A stretch of 64,000 bases of DNA from Xanthoparmelia taractica (lineage: Eukaryota > Ascomycota > Lecanoromycetes > Lecanorales > Parmeliaceae). The notes below the pieces were generated by a model. That model worked only from the letters and a program-made list of their open reading frames with translations. It had not been told where the DNA came from and ran no database searches. Where the stretch lies: NCBI GenBank assembly GCA_033085395.1, contig JANQBS010000006.1, forward strand, positions 1-64,000. The letters are read 5' to 3'. Positions within the stretch are counted from its first letter, which is position 1, and each line of letters begins with the position of its first letter. Of the stretch, positions 45,662 to 58,783 are shown in pieces. The position numbers and the translations under genes were made by a program.

Positions 45662-47960
45662 ATGGATGCAGACGCGCTAACGAGAAAGTTGACGTGAGCC
45701 TTCTTATCCGTGTTAGCGGAGCACTGCTTGTTCCCACTGACGCATATTGATCTACAGACTTGCCGCTCAGGACAGAGAAGTCACCCCACTCGAGGAAGAT
45801 TGGATCGATGATTACAAACATGAAGCCTACGAATTCCATGATCTACTGCTCCGAATGGGGGGAAGACCGACTCGGACAGTCTTAGAGCAGCCAGCTTGGA
45901 AGGCGGTTTACGAGAAGGACGAGATTTGCATTGTGGACGATCGTGGAGAGTTACAGGAGACTGTGTCGCTCTGTGAAAACCTCACACTTCACCACTGGAG
46001 GGGGGAATACTTTCGTTTCGAAGAGGAATTGGATCGATGGAAAGAATTCCGGGATTATCAGCAGGGTATGGAACATAAACCTTTGTTGAAGACGAATATC
46101 GACCCAAAAACTACTAATCAACGATTGATCAAGATCTTGGTCAGACTGAACGACTGGCGGGAGTTTCAACACTACCAGCAGGTGAAAGTAGGCCGTGCGT
46201 TGATGCTAGTATGGAAAACTACGCGAAGGATGAAAAACATCATGGATAAAGAAGTAGCGTCTAATGAACCTGATTCAAGCCCTGAATTACAGAATGGACT
46301 GGCCACTTGCTTCCAGCAGCTCTTCCCACGGCAAACAGGTTTGGAGACCTCGCAGATGCAGCTCACATGGATCGAGAGCCAAATTCCCGGAATACTTATG
46401 GAAGCTTATGCCTCGTTGGAGGACGTTTTCCCTCTTCAACAACAGTTTGAAATGAAGTTGGAACAACAGGCCGATGCTCTTAACCAGGAGCTCAAGAACT
46501 TAGAAGCCAGACCAGATTGTTTAATGCACTCCCCTCACCAGTCTGCCAGCCTTGTCCAGAGGATTTGCCATTGGGGCTCAGAGATTACTCGGCTTATGGG
46601 AGAACTTTGGGAATGGAAGATTTTTCTGAAATGGCGGAATAATAAGCCTAATATGAAAAACCCAGCCTATGTTGGAGAACAAGGATTAAGGGGATGCTTA
46701 TCAGACTTACAAATCTGGGTAGACTATGTTTCTTATCGACGATACCAGCTCGATAGGACCCGAACTTGGGTAGCAAGTTGGGAACGGCTACAAAAATTGA
46801 GGGAGGACGACCTCATAATTACTTCGAAAGACCAGGGGCTTTTCTTGCTTGAGGAAACGGTTTCATCGATACGAGCGTACGTACAGAAATTCCAAAAAGA
46901 CGTTCGCACCGCCGAACACCAAGTCCAATCGGCAGAGCGACAACTCGCGAGGCTGTCGTCGCAGCGAGTCTCTCCTGTTACACTTCACATGACACAGCAA
47001 AGTAATGGGCGTACACATTTGGCGCCTAGTCTACCAGACTCAAAGTCAACTGATAATATTACCGAGAACTCCAACCTCGCAAGCTTGAGCAGCTCGCCGA
47101 CGAAGGTCCAACTAACAGAAGGATCGATCGAATCACCCATCAATGGAATCTCATATTCGATTCAGCAGTCAAAGGCTCCAATCAGAGGAAAGGAAACACA
47201 AGGGAAAGGGAGGGATCTCAATGACGAACAGCCAGTCACTATAGCAGATGTTGTGATATCAGAGCAGGTCATGGTTGATAACGACATCAACACGATTTAC
47301 GCCACTGATTGCCCATATCCGGACGAGAAGGTCGGAGATGGAGGAGGAGCAGGACCCATAGGAATTCCTCCGAGTGATGTTGAAGACACTTCGATGACCG
47401 ATGGCGAAGACCGTGACAATACTTGCTCACGTATTGCATCGGAGCTTCACTCAAAGGCTCGCAGTACTCGGGTCTCCAGGAATTCTCCCTTGCCTGTTCA
47501 TCAAGTGCCGAATCCTAGGAAGACCCCATCTGCTATAAAGCTCACCCAAACTATCTCTAGCAGAGTATCGAAGAATACAGGCAAGAAGTCGACCCTAAAG
47601 GCGAAAGCTTTCACAGAACAACGAGATATGGCGCTACTGAGGACTACGTTAGCAAATGGTTCTCCCACGGATTATCTACTGCCTAGAAGGAGTCAACGGC
47701 TCAAGGAGAAAGCTGCAGCTTTATGTCGATTTGCGATAGCACAAATCAACGTCGCTGGACCTTCGAAGGCATCAAGACTGAAGAAACCCGGAGAACAACC
47801 AAAATCTGTCAAATCGTCCCACCCACCAAGACAGAAAAAGCCGAAAGTACAGCAAAGTGCTCTCAAATCTCCCCGAACGTCAAGGCAGAGGAAGACCAAG
47901 ATACCAATCAACGATGTCGGACCATCCTTATCATCAAGGCGGAGGAGGCTCAAGGCATAA
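45662..47960 (+). CDS. Coiled-coil/low-complexity partner protein, module copy 2 (744 aa)
   Basis: Exons 45662-45693 and 45758-47960; the 64 bp phase-2 intron sits near the same place as in the 1059 aa paralogue. It starts MDADALTRKLTLAAQDREVT. Shared with the paralogue: TPLEEDWIDDY, MGGRPT, HWRGEYFRFEEELDRWKEF, LVRLNDWREFQHYQQ, then ARPD...HWGSEITRLMGELWEWKIF and YRRYQLDRTRTWV. Residues about 375-400 look coiled-coil. The tail is shorter than in copy 1 and lacks its long repeat array, but keeps KAKAFTEQRDMALL and LPRRSQRLKEKAA. It ends in a very basic Arg/Lys-rich stretch, suggesting nuclear location. No known domain; function unknown. Confidence 0.8.
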
Positions 47961-49574
47961 GCCTAGTCGAACAGTCAGAGTCAGACTGTAAAGGACCAAA
48001 CTGCGGGATTGGATGTTCGTCAGAGGCAATGGTAGCGCGTCTTGGAGAGTTTTACGTGCAAAGGGGTCTGCCGCAAGGTCACTCGACTTAAGAGGGGGTT
48101 ATCTACGTTCTGTACTGGATATTGCTGCGATGGGTGGCGGGGTGTGCCCAGTCGAGAAGGATATATACTACAAAAGTATATGCGAACAGTGGCCGATGAC
48201 GGCGAACGTCCATACCAGAGGCAATACGCTCCAGGACTCTCCGCAGTGCAGGCGACACAGGCTACCCCAAGTCGAGAGGAGGCAGGCTACTTGGGGGTGC
48301 GCCATACGGGAGGCGATGTCAGTATGCGTTTTGATGTGGAAGCAAGTGGTAGGGGAACAATCTACACTTTTTCAAGGGATTTAAGGAAGGCTTTTACAAC
48401 GTGTTTGCATATGCTTTCATCATGCTCAACATTTACACAAGCCATAGAGGCGATTTTAGCAGACGACCTCACGAATTTTACTACGGCATGCAGCGTGTCA
48501 TTTATATACCCCATTTTGCAATATAGTAGACAGCTAGATAGAAAGCCCATAGACCTTCTCGGGCAACAAGGTTACGCCACACTAAGGGCGTTGCATGCCT
48601 AGACTACCTTTGCTACATAACAATCATTATCAAGGAACCTTCCACAGTGATCACCCCTACAAATCGCATTCCCCAACCTCACTCTTACCGGCACCACCAA
48701 AACTTCTCCTACCTATACCCACACAGCTCATCACTGTAAACGAAAACACCCATCCCATCCTCATGTCTATCCTCATCCCCATCCCCATCCCTGCCGACCT
48801 CCCCCTCGCCGCCGCAAAATCGCCAGTTCCCCAACCTCCCTCGCTCCCAACACCCACTCCCAACCTCCCTCGCTCCCAACAACCAAGAACTCTCAGCAGC
48901 AGCAGCGGCAAACCCTAGCGCCGTGTACGGTAAATAAAGTAGTATGCTAGTGTAACAACAAGAGAGGTCCTAAGGTGAGGAAACAAGAGGAGGTCCAGGA
49001 ATCGATGGGGTATGGGATGCGCTTCTCCGGCAAATTTGAAAAGGGCAAAAAAGGAGGAAAAGGAAAAAAAGAAAATTAGAAAAGAAAAAGATCTATGCCA
49101 GCCGAACGGGCTGGAGATGAGCGATTTGCATGTAGTATTCAGAAGTGGTCGTCCTCCACATCAGGTTGGCTGCTATATTTGTGTGTGATCACACTCACGG
49201 CACAAAAGACTTGTATCAATTCGAGACGGGACCAAGAGAGAGAGAGAGTGTGTGTGTGTTTGTGAGAGCACTGGTGTAGATAAGAGCAATTTGCCATTTC
49301 TCATGAGCATCATCTTCAACTAGCTATGCATATCCAATTGCAAAACGCAGACACATAACAAGGCTAAATCTGCAACAAAGCCATTGACCCTGATGAATAA
49401 TATCGCTCTTGGGGGGTATCTCTCGTATCAAGCAATAGTATGTCCGCCAAACGCCTGAATTGCAAATCCGGATTTTACCATCCTTCAAGGTATGTATCGC
49501 CCGCCCGCGCAGGGTCAGAGCACAGCGGGATTATCTCCCACAAGTAGATTCGTAGTAATGCAAAAAAGCCAAGC
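47961..49574. other. Convergent intergenic region
   Basis: About 1.6 kb between the second coiled-coil gene and the SNF2 gene. It includes a C-rich low-complexity stretch (48760-48885) with a doubled CCAACCTCCCTCGCTCCCAA. An open frame at 48042-48602 was not accepted as a gene. Confidence 0.5.
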
Positions 49575-52500
49575 TCAAGGCCCACGCCCAGAAGATCTGG
49601 CGGCCTCACGAGTCAGAAAATCCTTGAACAACTTATCCATCGCTTGCGATGAAGGTAGATTGGGTGTGCTAGCCGGTGCACGTTTTGTTTTCTTCCTCTG
49701 ATGCTCATCTTCCCCTGCAATGCTGTGCTTTTGCCCTCCGTCCTTCTTTTTGGAATTGTTGTGAATTCCATTCATCTCTGTCTTGTGGCCATTGAAGCTG
49801 TTCATCGGATCTGGCCCATATTTAGGATGGCCTGATGTCTCTTCCGCTGTTGCGGTAGCACTCTCTGTTCGTTCATGTCTCAGTGCGGACTGGCCGTTAA
49901 CAGTGTGTTCAGGGTGAGTTGGTCCATCTGCTACCACGTCGCTGGGAGCGTTAGGTTTGGCAGGCCGTAATCTATCGCTAAGGACCTTCAGCAGTAACTT
50001 GGGATTAATAGACTCTTTGTCCAATAGATGCTTTAATCCTGACGCAAGATGACGGTGCTCCTCCTCAGACTTGGCTTTTTGAATGATGAACCTTCGCAGT
50101 TCACGCGCGTACGTTAAGAGAAATGAATGGGGCATGGGTTCATATCTGTTTTCTGAAGACTTTCTTTTGATAATCGCTTGGAAATCCTCGCGTGTGGCTT
50201 TCTCCAATGCTTCCGGCACTAGTCCTTTATTGCTCGAAGATCCATCCAGTGACCCTTCACCAAACAGGTTACCGATCGCTTCTCTCAAGGCTTCTTCTAA
50301 TTGGGCAATCTGATTATTAGCTAGAAATGAAACAGAGTCGTCGATGTGGTTTTGCAAGTCATGGGTAGTAAATTTGGGAGTCTCGCTAAGCCCTTGGGGG
50401 CCAAGCAAGCTTGATTGCGTTTGCTTAGAGGCTGGGAACGAAGCGCCGTTCCCTGTCTTCGAAGCAGAAGCAGACAAGTGTCCAGATTCAGGTTGATGGG
50501 GAGTCCGTGAGACAGTTGCGCTGATGGGTACGATTGAAGGCGCATTCAGCACTCTCCCAGTACCGAAACTGGCGTCCGGAGCGGTGGAAGGGGGACGAAG
50601 CATATCTGCAGTGGCTATCATAGGAGCGTCGCACCGGACCCGCTGAGTGCTAGTCATTAGATCGGAGGCTGCTTGGGATGGGTTATGCGACAGAGAATAT
50701 TGTTGCAACAAACGCATTTCCCTCTCCCTGCGTCCCAGGATCATTGCTGTATGAGCCTTCGGGTCTCGGCGGCGCAGTTGTTCTTCTTTCTGCATCTGTT
50801 CAGCCTCCTTCCGCTCTGCTGGTGTTAATTCATAGCCATCCTCAACGTGGAACGTCTCTGAAGGTGTAATAGAAAGGATATTGTTCCTAGGCGAGTTATC
50901 AGGAAAACGTCTCCGGAAATGGAAAAGAGTCACTCACTCTGTTTGAGCAGCTAACAGACGATCCAACACGAGAGGGTCTTTTCCAGAAAATTGGCTCAGA
51001 TCTTCTTGATCAACCTTCTTTGGCGGAAAAAGGTACTGTCCCGCACCCTTGAGAGCGCTGCGATTCGGGTTTTTCTTGTCTACGACACGAGTGGCAAGTT
51101 GCTCCTTGAATAGTGCTTGATTCTGGATTGCTTGCTCAAACGTACCGCCCACTGTAAGGCGGTACACATAGACGGGCTTCTGCTGGCCGATGCGATATGC
51201 TCTACCGATCGCTTGCAGTTCCCACATGGGGTTAAAGTGATCATCGAGTATCACAACCCGATTAGCACCGAACAAATTCAGCCCTTGACCGCCTGCCCTC
51301 GTTGATACGAGACAGACATTGGTGTTTCCCTCATTGAATACTTTTGTCATAGACTGCCTCTTCTGTGGGTCAACCTTGCCGTCGATCCGGACATACTTTT
51401 TACGCAGTTCAAGAAGCTGTTCTCCTACGTAATTCAGTGTTGGAATGCTGTGTGAGAAGACGAGGACTTTGTCATGGGCGTCCTGCGAGAAGTTCAAGAT
51501 GTTCATTAGGACTTGTGTCTTATGTGAGAGAAATAGCGCATCAATAGGCTCAGCTAGCGACTCGAGGACTTTCCGACTCTCATCTGCTGTCTTGGACAAT
51601 GCGACGCGGGAGACTGGCTCGTCCGAGATCGCTACATCGTCTTCGGTGCCATTCAGCACTTCTTCTGTAACGCTCGTACGTGCTTTTCTCTTCTGCAAGG
51701 CTGATTCCGAGCTTCCAGAAACAGATTCTACTTCAAGAAGCTTCTCCATGTAGCACTTTGGGTGATTGCAAAGAAGTCTTAGAGTATTTAGCCAGGACCA
51801 CAATGTAGTCGACCCAGGTTCCTTGCCGCTGCTAGCGGTCTGCATGTTTGCAACATAGATGCGATAGAGGTCTCTTTGCAGCTCTGTAAGTGGAACTCTG
51901 ATCACAAATTCAGATTTCCCTTTCAGTTCAGCATGGAGGCAGGAGACATTGGCTCGATGGACTTTAGGTTCCATCTCTAATTCCAGAGCCTTGAGCCTCT
52001 TCCGGCTCTCTCGATATTGTGATTCCGTGCTATCTTGATACAGACCCTCACTGATCGGCTCCTCATAGGTCGCTTTGAACTCAGTATAGTTTCCAAGATA
52101 ACCTGGAGCAATCCAGTCTATCAACGAGTGGTACTCTCCGAGGTTGTTATTCAGCGGCGAGCCGGTAAGAGCAATACGGCTCTTTGTCTTGATTTGATTC
52201 ATTGCTAGGTTCAAGCTCGAGCTTTTTGTCTTGAACTGGTGGGCTTCGTCTGCGACTACAAGAGTTGGGCGCTCCAGCAGGGCCTTCTTCAGCAATTCGT
52301 GCTGCTGATCGTCGAGGGGTGCTATTCTGTCTTTGGTCTTGGCGCTTTTACGGGGTCTGTTATGGATCAGGCTCTTGAAGGTATCAAATCCAAGTAGTAA
52401 AATGCCACCTGCTTTACTCCAAGCGCGGATCTCAATGTGGCGGTCTGCTTGCTTCATGGCTGAAGTGACTTTTCTGAGCTCTCCAACATTGTCTGACAAA

Positions 52501-55500
52501 GGCTGAGGAGGCCACAACAAGCATTCGTCCCACCAGTTCTCAACCAGGGCTGGCGGGCACAAGATGAGCGTTCGGGACTCGCGTAGGCTGGGTGGTACTT
52601 GATCACGTAGGTTATGATTGGAAGAACGAGCTGCTTCTGAAAGGGTAACGAGCAATGCTATGACTTGCATCGTTTTTCCTAGCCCCATGGTCTGAGCTAG
52701 AAGACAGCCCTGGAGGTCTTCGTGTTCTGATGTGATCTCCCGCCATAGGAACTGCAGGCCTTCCTCCTGATGAGGTTTGATGTGCGCACCATTCCCGAAT
52801 TTGGGGTTGAGGTAAACGAAATCTTGGTCTGCAAGCTTACCAGGGTTGACGACCACTTTCGAAATATCCAAATTTTCTGTGCTCATTGTTGTGAATCGAT
52901 ATTTTAGCTCTTCTCGACGACGACGCTCCTCATTAGCGCGCAAGCGGTCCTGAGCAGCGTGTCTTTTGTCCAGGGTTTCCTGAGTTTCCGATACGAGATA
53001 CTTTCTTTTGCGGGTTTGGCTATCTAGTAAACCTTCGTCGTCGGATTCCTCGCGAACAATCAATTCCCGTCGCTTTTTCAGTCTGTTCTGGCCAGAATGA
53101 GAAGGAACCTTGCGATAGTATTGCAGACATTCGAGCAAGAAGTCGTAGAAAGGCTCGTATCCATCATCATCCTCTAAAGTCGCAATGATGTGAGAGGTTT
53201 GGAGACCTTCAGATGTTACCTTCACCGGGATCGTCCAGCAAACACGCCATGCGGCAATTCGCATGACGCTATCTATATCGGCATTGTCCATGTGTTTGAG
53301 GCGCCGCTTATGGCGAAGCTCCGTGAGGCCGGACGTCACATTTGCGCAAGAGGTTTCCATGCTTATGCTGTCCAAATACTTAAAGGCAGCCTTTCGGGCG
53401 GACCCCGGCGAATGGGCCACCGTCCAAATGAGAAGACGCTTTCTGTCTTGTCTTCCCACCAAGTCGTCAGCATCAATCGCCCTGATTCCATCGACATCAC
53501 TCAGTGCTGGAAATCGACTGGGTGAATCATCATGGGTGTATCCCACAGAGTCGGTAGAGTCACTTTCAAGGCTGATAATTTGGGTGGTCTTAGTAGGAGA
53601 TTTGGGCACTGTAGGAGGCGCTCTAAATACAGGCTTCTTACTGCGACTGCGCCGAAATATTTCACTGTCATTTTCGCTACCGTACAAAGGCGGCGTTTTG
53701 ATTGCATAAGACTGCTCAGACTTTGGGACGATTATGGCTGGCTCCACAGAATCTGATTGTTGAGTCAGATCAATAGCATTCGATGGAGAATGACCACGCT
53801 GACTGAAATTCGTGGCTGGTTTGGTTGGTGTCCTTGGCTCTGATTCATGAACGATGAGGGTGTCGGAGTCAATGCCATCTTCTACATCGGCCATCGTTAG
53901 ATCATCATCGACAATCATAGGCTGATAGGTGTCTCCATCGGCGTCGTCTTCGACGATGAAGTCATCCAAGCCATCTCCTGAACTCTCTGAAGATTCAGTA
54001 CCTGCCGTAAGGATCTCTTCGCCATCTTCGAGTACCTCGCCAGACCCAAGACTCTTAGCGAGCCTAGGCTTTCTTGCCGCAGGCGGTAATTTCTCAGGCG
54101 CTTTCTGTGATCTCAGTGTGGCGATCTTCCACTTATAATCCTCAATGTCGTAGATAGAAGGTTGCATAATCTTGCATTGCTTGTTGATTAGACTGACCTT
54201 GGACCATTCCTCTTGAGCAATCTCCTTGCGAAGACCAGCGATACGAACTTCAAGCTTCTCGAGCTCACAAGTGCACGATGCAATCTGGATTTGTGAGCTT
54301 CGGTCTCGTCTGGATTTCGCCCATAGACGCCACTCCTTCCGTTTCAACTTTGGCAGCCTCTTGAGAGTCCAATCGCGGGCAATTTGCTTCATTGCAACAT
54401 CGATCGCAGCTTGGACCTCCGCGGGGGTTAGTTTCGCGGTCCGTGATCGACCGAGTGGCCGTGCAATCTTCCCTTGTTCTCTTTCCATTTCGTGCCACGT
54501 CTCTAGATCATATTCCCCTTCCGAGTCTGACTCGCCATACACAGGGAGAATCTGATCTTCCCCATCCATGAAATTCCACTTTTCGAGGGCCCTCCACTCG
54601 GGATCTTCGCTCTCATCACGAGCAGGAGCTGGGTCAGCAACGTTGAAGATGCTATCTTTCCCTTCATCGGCCTCTGTTGCGTTGGTAACTAGACTCTCTC
54701 TGGCCCATTTTGAACGATTCGCCCTTGATGCTGTTACACCACGGGGAGATGGTGAGAATATGGTGATAGATAGAGGGCAGTTCTTTTTGCTGATTATGTC
54801 AGGGTAAGGAATGAATCCGATATGGTCACATCCATCTCGCTTCAGTGATAATCTCTGGGCCCGAAGAAGGTATTTCATACGGGCATTGACATATAGACGC
54901 TGGCCTTTGCCGATGTTGCTGTTGGGATCAATATTGAAGTCATCGGTCTCATCTGGTTTTCCAGATTGTGACAATGTTCGTACCATCTGACCTTTGTCAA
55001 AATCCTGACCAAGAGCAACGTCGCCATAGACCAAATTGTCTATAGGCATGGATTCGAGCCCAAGATAAATCTGATCAGCTCTTCTCTTAGCTTTCTTGCC
55101 GTATGAAAGCTGCTGTTGCTGGTTTGCATGTTTGACGTCTGGGAGATCCGGTGCAGGCAAGTCGGAGGTGTCCTCCGTCTTCTTCGGATTTGGCGACAGT
55201 GGCCGCCGATTCTCAAAATTGAGCTCATCTTCATGAAGCAGGATGGGTCTCTTTCGCTTTCGCCCGTTTTCGTCTATCAATACAACTCCAGGCTCCGCTG
55301 ACGCATCTACTGAGTCCAGCGCAGGCTCTGAAATCCACATCGATGCCTGCACAGAAACCGGAGGCTCCTGGGTACCTCGTAAATGCTCTCTATCACAGAC
55401 CCGACTGTCAGAGGTTGGAAGGGAATTCGAATCGAAGGATGGATTTGCGTTTGTGTCTTTTCGAAGAGTCTCCGGGGAGCTTGGTGGTTCATCGAAAGCT

Positions 55501-56363
55501 GATGAGTCCGCTGAGACTGTGTGCGCTGGTTCCAAAATATCAGGCTGGGCGATTACCAGACGCCGCCTTTTCTTTCCCTTCTCATCGACGACGATGGTCT
55601 CGACCTGATGACCATGACATTCAGCTCGCTCTGCGTCAGAAGTAGCCTTCGCATTGCTTGATAAATGCTCCCCGTGACTCGAAGCTATTGCGGCAAAATT
55701 GTTCGTGGTCGTTTCGGGCTTGACCTGATCCGGTTTGCTTTCGGTCACGTTGTTTACCAAGCCTTCAGCTTTCTGTATATATTCCAAAGAGGGCAATCTG
55801 CCGGTAATTGTTCGATCAGGTCTTTGGATCGCAGGTCCTTCTTTGAGGATATTGCGCTGCTGTGCTGGATATTGGCCAAATCCAAAGTGATCCTGCCGCT
55901 GCGCAGATGAATTGTCTGGAGAGTACATCGATCCTAGAGCCATAGAGCCCGCTCGCGGCTGCAAGGGTAATGGTGTTGCAAAATAAGGAGATCCTATTCG
56001 TGAGCCGAAGCCTACGCTCGATAGTCTAGCAGTACGCTGCGTCTGCTCCTGAAATTTCGCGGACATCTCTTGCAGCTGTCGGATGAGGTGGTTGATAGCG
56101 GCCCTGTGCCCCAGCGACTTGATCCCTAGTTCATCTCGTAGACATTGGGTAGTGACCTCTGTCAGGAGGGCGAGACCAGTGACATCGTTCTCGCGTAGGA
56201 CTCGGGCGAGAATACTGGCATCTGGCAGTGACAGTGAGGCATTCGTTCTCAGCAAAAGGCTGTCATGGTCGGTCAAAGCAAATACCACCTGATCGACAGT
56301 CCAACCCCACGGGTCCTGGACTGACAAAGGAGGTCCTTCGATTGACTGTTGTATGAATGACAT
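49575..56363 (-). CDS. SNF2-family chromatin remodelling ATPase with SAM-like N-terminus, ATRX-like (2245 aa)
   Basis: Exons 56363-50938 and 50886-49575; a 51 bp phase-2 intron joins AAQTE to NNILSITPSE. Start chosen at ATG 56363 (MSFIQQSIEGPPLSVQDPWG). Residues about 18-95 look like a SAM domain (WTVDQVV...LRDELGIKSLGHRAAINHLI). A long disordered region follows, with acidic and Arg/Lys-rich RKRPILLHE-like repeats. The ATPase begins near residue 1190: GLGKT (about 1224), DEAHQFK (about 1373), LTGSPLNNN, then the C-lobe TRAGGQGLNL and QAIGRAYRIGQQKPV (about 1724). The motif spacing and DEAH box suit the RAD54/ATRX/ARIP4 group, which remodel nucleosomes in heterochromatin or at transcribed genes. 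The C-terminal 440 residues are charged and low complexity. Confidence 0.85.
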
Positions 56364-56940
56364 GCCTACCCAGTAGATACGTAGTACTACCTGGGCCAAC
56401 GTACGATACTGCACATGCAAGAAAGTAATGCGGTCTAAGGATCATCGCGAGGGGAAATCGTGAAGAGGCGGAAAGAGTGATGGTGTAATCGTAGTGAATA
56501 TTTTGGACCGCAGTGACTGCCCGTGGGTAGTGGAACGGCCGAACCTCACTTTTGAGTCAGTCATAAGTGCTCCTAGTAGACATCAAGTAGGCCTCTACCT
56601 TGCTTTGCTTTTTACGGCGTCTTCTTTTCATTCACAGGGAGGCAATACCTCACTTGCCTCACTTATGATTTGCCGTATTAGCTGATACCAGGTATGTACA
56701 CGTCGAGACTCGAAGGCTGTGATGCCAGCGGGAGGGTCCATAAGCTGGAGGAAGCAACAAGCGTTTGGGTTGCGAACCTGCAGCACCAGCAGCATGTGAG
56801 TACGCGCGACACGCCAAGCTTTGATTATTTCCGAAGTAGCCGTGTTCTTAAACCCGAGCTTAGGCATTCAATGCATTTACCATCATACTCGCTGTAGATT
56901 TATATATGATTTGATAAAGATATACTTCTACACAAAAAGG
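56364..56940. promoter_or_regulatory. Divergent promoter region between the SNF2 gene and glutathione synthetase
   Basis: 577 bp shared 5' region containing a TGAGTCA site (56553-56559); otherwise nothing recognised. Confidence 0.5.
56553..56559 (+). promoter_or_regulatory. TGAGTCA, AP-1/Gcn4-type site
   Basis: Perfect palindromic bZIP consensus, 190 bp upstream of the SNF2 gene start and about 380 bp upstream of glutathione synthetase. bZIP control of glutathione synthesis is well known in fungi; use of this site is inferred. Confidence 0.35.
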
Positions 56941-58783
56941 ATGGCCGCTACAATATATCCTGACTACCCCCCGATTCTAGACTCGGAACAATTGGACTAT
57001 CTTCTCTCCAATATCAAGGATTGGTCAATTCTTAACGGCTTGGCTGTACGACCCTCTTCATCTTTCGTGTCGGAAGAGCTAGATCCATCGCGGTCTCTGG
57101 CAGTCACGGCACCTGTCACACTGTTTCCTAGCCTCTTTCCTAGAGCGTGCTTTGAGGAAGCTCGGGCAATCCAAATTGCGTACAATGAGCTGTATGCATG
57201 CATCGCAAATGATGAAGAATGGCTCGGAGAAGTCGTGAAGGAGTATGCGTGCACTTTTTCTTATCTCGCCAGTCCCAACGACTTCCTGTATTTTTGGAGA
57301 TATTCGACCAAAGAGCTGCTATCCAGTTTCCTGGTGGTGTGGTCCAGTTTCCGCTAAGAGAGGTGTGATTGTCAATTTTTCCTGATTCTGTGTATGCAGA
57401 TTGGCCGAAGTGGATGATTTCATCTCAAATTTGTGGGATGTCCATCAAGCTGTAAAGAAGGAGGGCTATGTGCAGGTACCCCAAAATAATGCACTACCAA
57501 TCCAAAGTGCACATGAACTGAGTAAGATCAAAGGACCTTTCTCTGGGCATCTTTCGTTCAGATTACATGGTTCATAAGGATCCATCGAACATTGACGCCA
57601 AAGCCGAGATTAAGCAGGTCGAGTTCAACACAATCGCGTCTTCTTTCGGAGGCCTCTCGGCGAAAGTCTCTGCTCTTCACTAGTACGTTTCCACACATCT
57701 GCTACCATCGGCGATCCTGATGATCACAATAGTCACCTCTTCTCTATCTCTGCTTATCCAGCTACTACTCTACCACTCATATCTAGTTCCTCACTCCCGC
57801 CCAATCCATCAATCGCGTTAATATCTCGTGGCATCGCTGCTGCCCATGAAGCGTATGGCGGCTCGAAAGCCCACACCCAATTGCCACTTTGCACCCTCTT
57901 CGTCGTTCAAGATCCCGAAAATAACGCATTTGATCAACACGCCCTGGCTACCAGTCTTCTCACAGATTACAACGTCCTCGTCTTCCGCCTTCCCTTCACC
58001 GCCATACTGTCCCGTACAAGTATACCATCCGACTTACCATCTCGACCTCTAATCTACACACCACCACACTCCCCAAGTACGCCCTACGAAGTCACAACCC
58101 TGTACTTCCGCGCCGGCTACTCGCCCGTCGAATACACGTCTCCAGATTCTTGGAAAGCACGCCTGCATCTCGAGCGCTCAGCAGCCATCAAATGTCCCAC
58201 CATCTTAACACATCTGGCTGGTTCGAAGAAGATCCAACAGATACTCGCCACACCATCCTCGCCTCATCTCTCCCGTTTTCTATCATCCACCTCATCCGCT
58301 GCATACATCGACCGCATACTTAATACTTTCGCTGCCATCTATCCGCTCGATGATACCCCTGAGGGTAAACACTCCATCAGCATTGCCACAGACGCACACA
58401 AGGCTAGGGGCTACGTGCTCAAACCGCAGCGTGAGGGCGGCGGAAACAATATTTATGGGTTGAAGATACCACCTTTCATCAAATCTCTCGGTGATGACAG
58501 CAAGAAATACCGAGGCCATATCCTCATGGAATTGATTGAGCCGCCTGCGCTACGGAACAGTATTTTCAGAACTGGGGATGTCAAAAGTGGTGAAGTGATT
58601 GGAGAGCTGGGGATATATGGGGTTTGCCTTTGGCGAGGTTGCCATGGCCAAAAGGGAGGGCCGGATATACTGGCGAATTGGGAAGCAGGACATCTGTTGA
58701 GGACGAAAGGTCGGGAAAGTGAGGAGGGTGGTGTAGCCGCTGGGTTTGGAGCAGTCGATAGCGTTTGCTTGATAGACGTATGA
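56941..58783 (+). CDS. GSH2: Glutathione synthetase (507 aa)
   Basis: Four exons: 56941-57242, 57400-57475, 57534-57682, 57787-58783; phases agree and the total is 508 codons. Adds glycine to gamma-glutamylcysteine using ATP, the last step of glutathione synthesis, in the cytosol. Eukaryotic-type signatures in order: PVTLFPSLFPRACFEEARAI, VDDFISNLWDVHQ, LGIFRSDYMVHKDPS, IKQVEFNTIASSFGGLS, then the glycine-rich ATP-grasp loop VLKPQREGGGNNIYG (about 384-398), LMELIEPP, and the C-terminal LLRTKGRESEEGGVAAGFG. Length is normal for the family. The third junction (57682 to 57787) is the least certain, although it restores ISRGIAAAHEAYG in frame. Confidence 0.93.

Noticed and set aside
48042..48602. 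186-codon plus-strand frame downstream of the second coiled-coil gene
   Set aside because: Overlaps other open frames of similar length, has no recognisable motif or codon bias, and probably lies in 3' untranslated or intergenic DNA.
49575..50933. 452-codon frame as an independent gene
   Set aside because: It starts without a convincing start and joins in phase through a 51 bp intron to the SNF2 ATPase, whose C-terminus it supplies.
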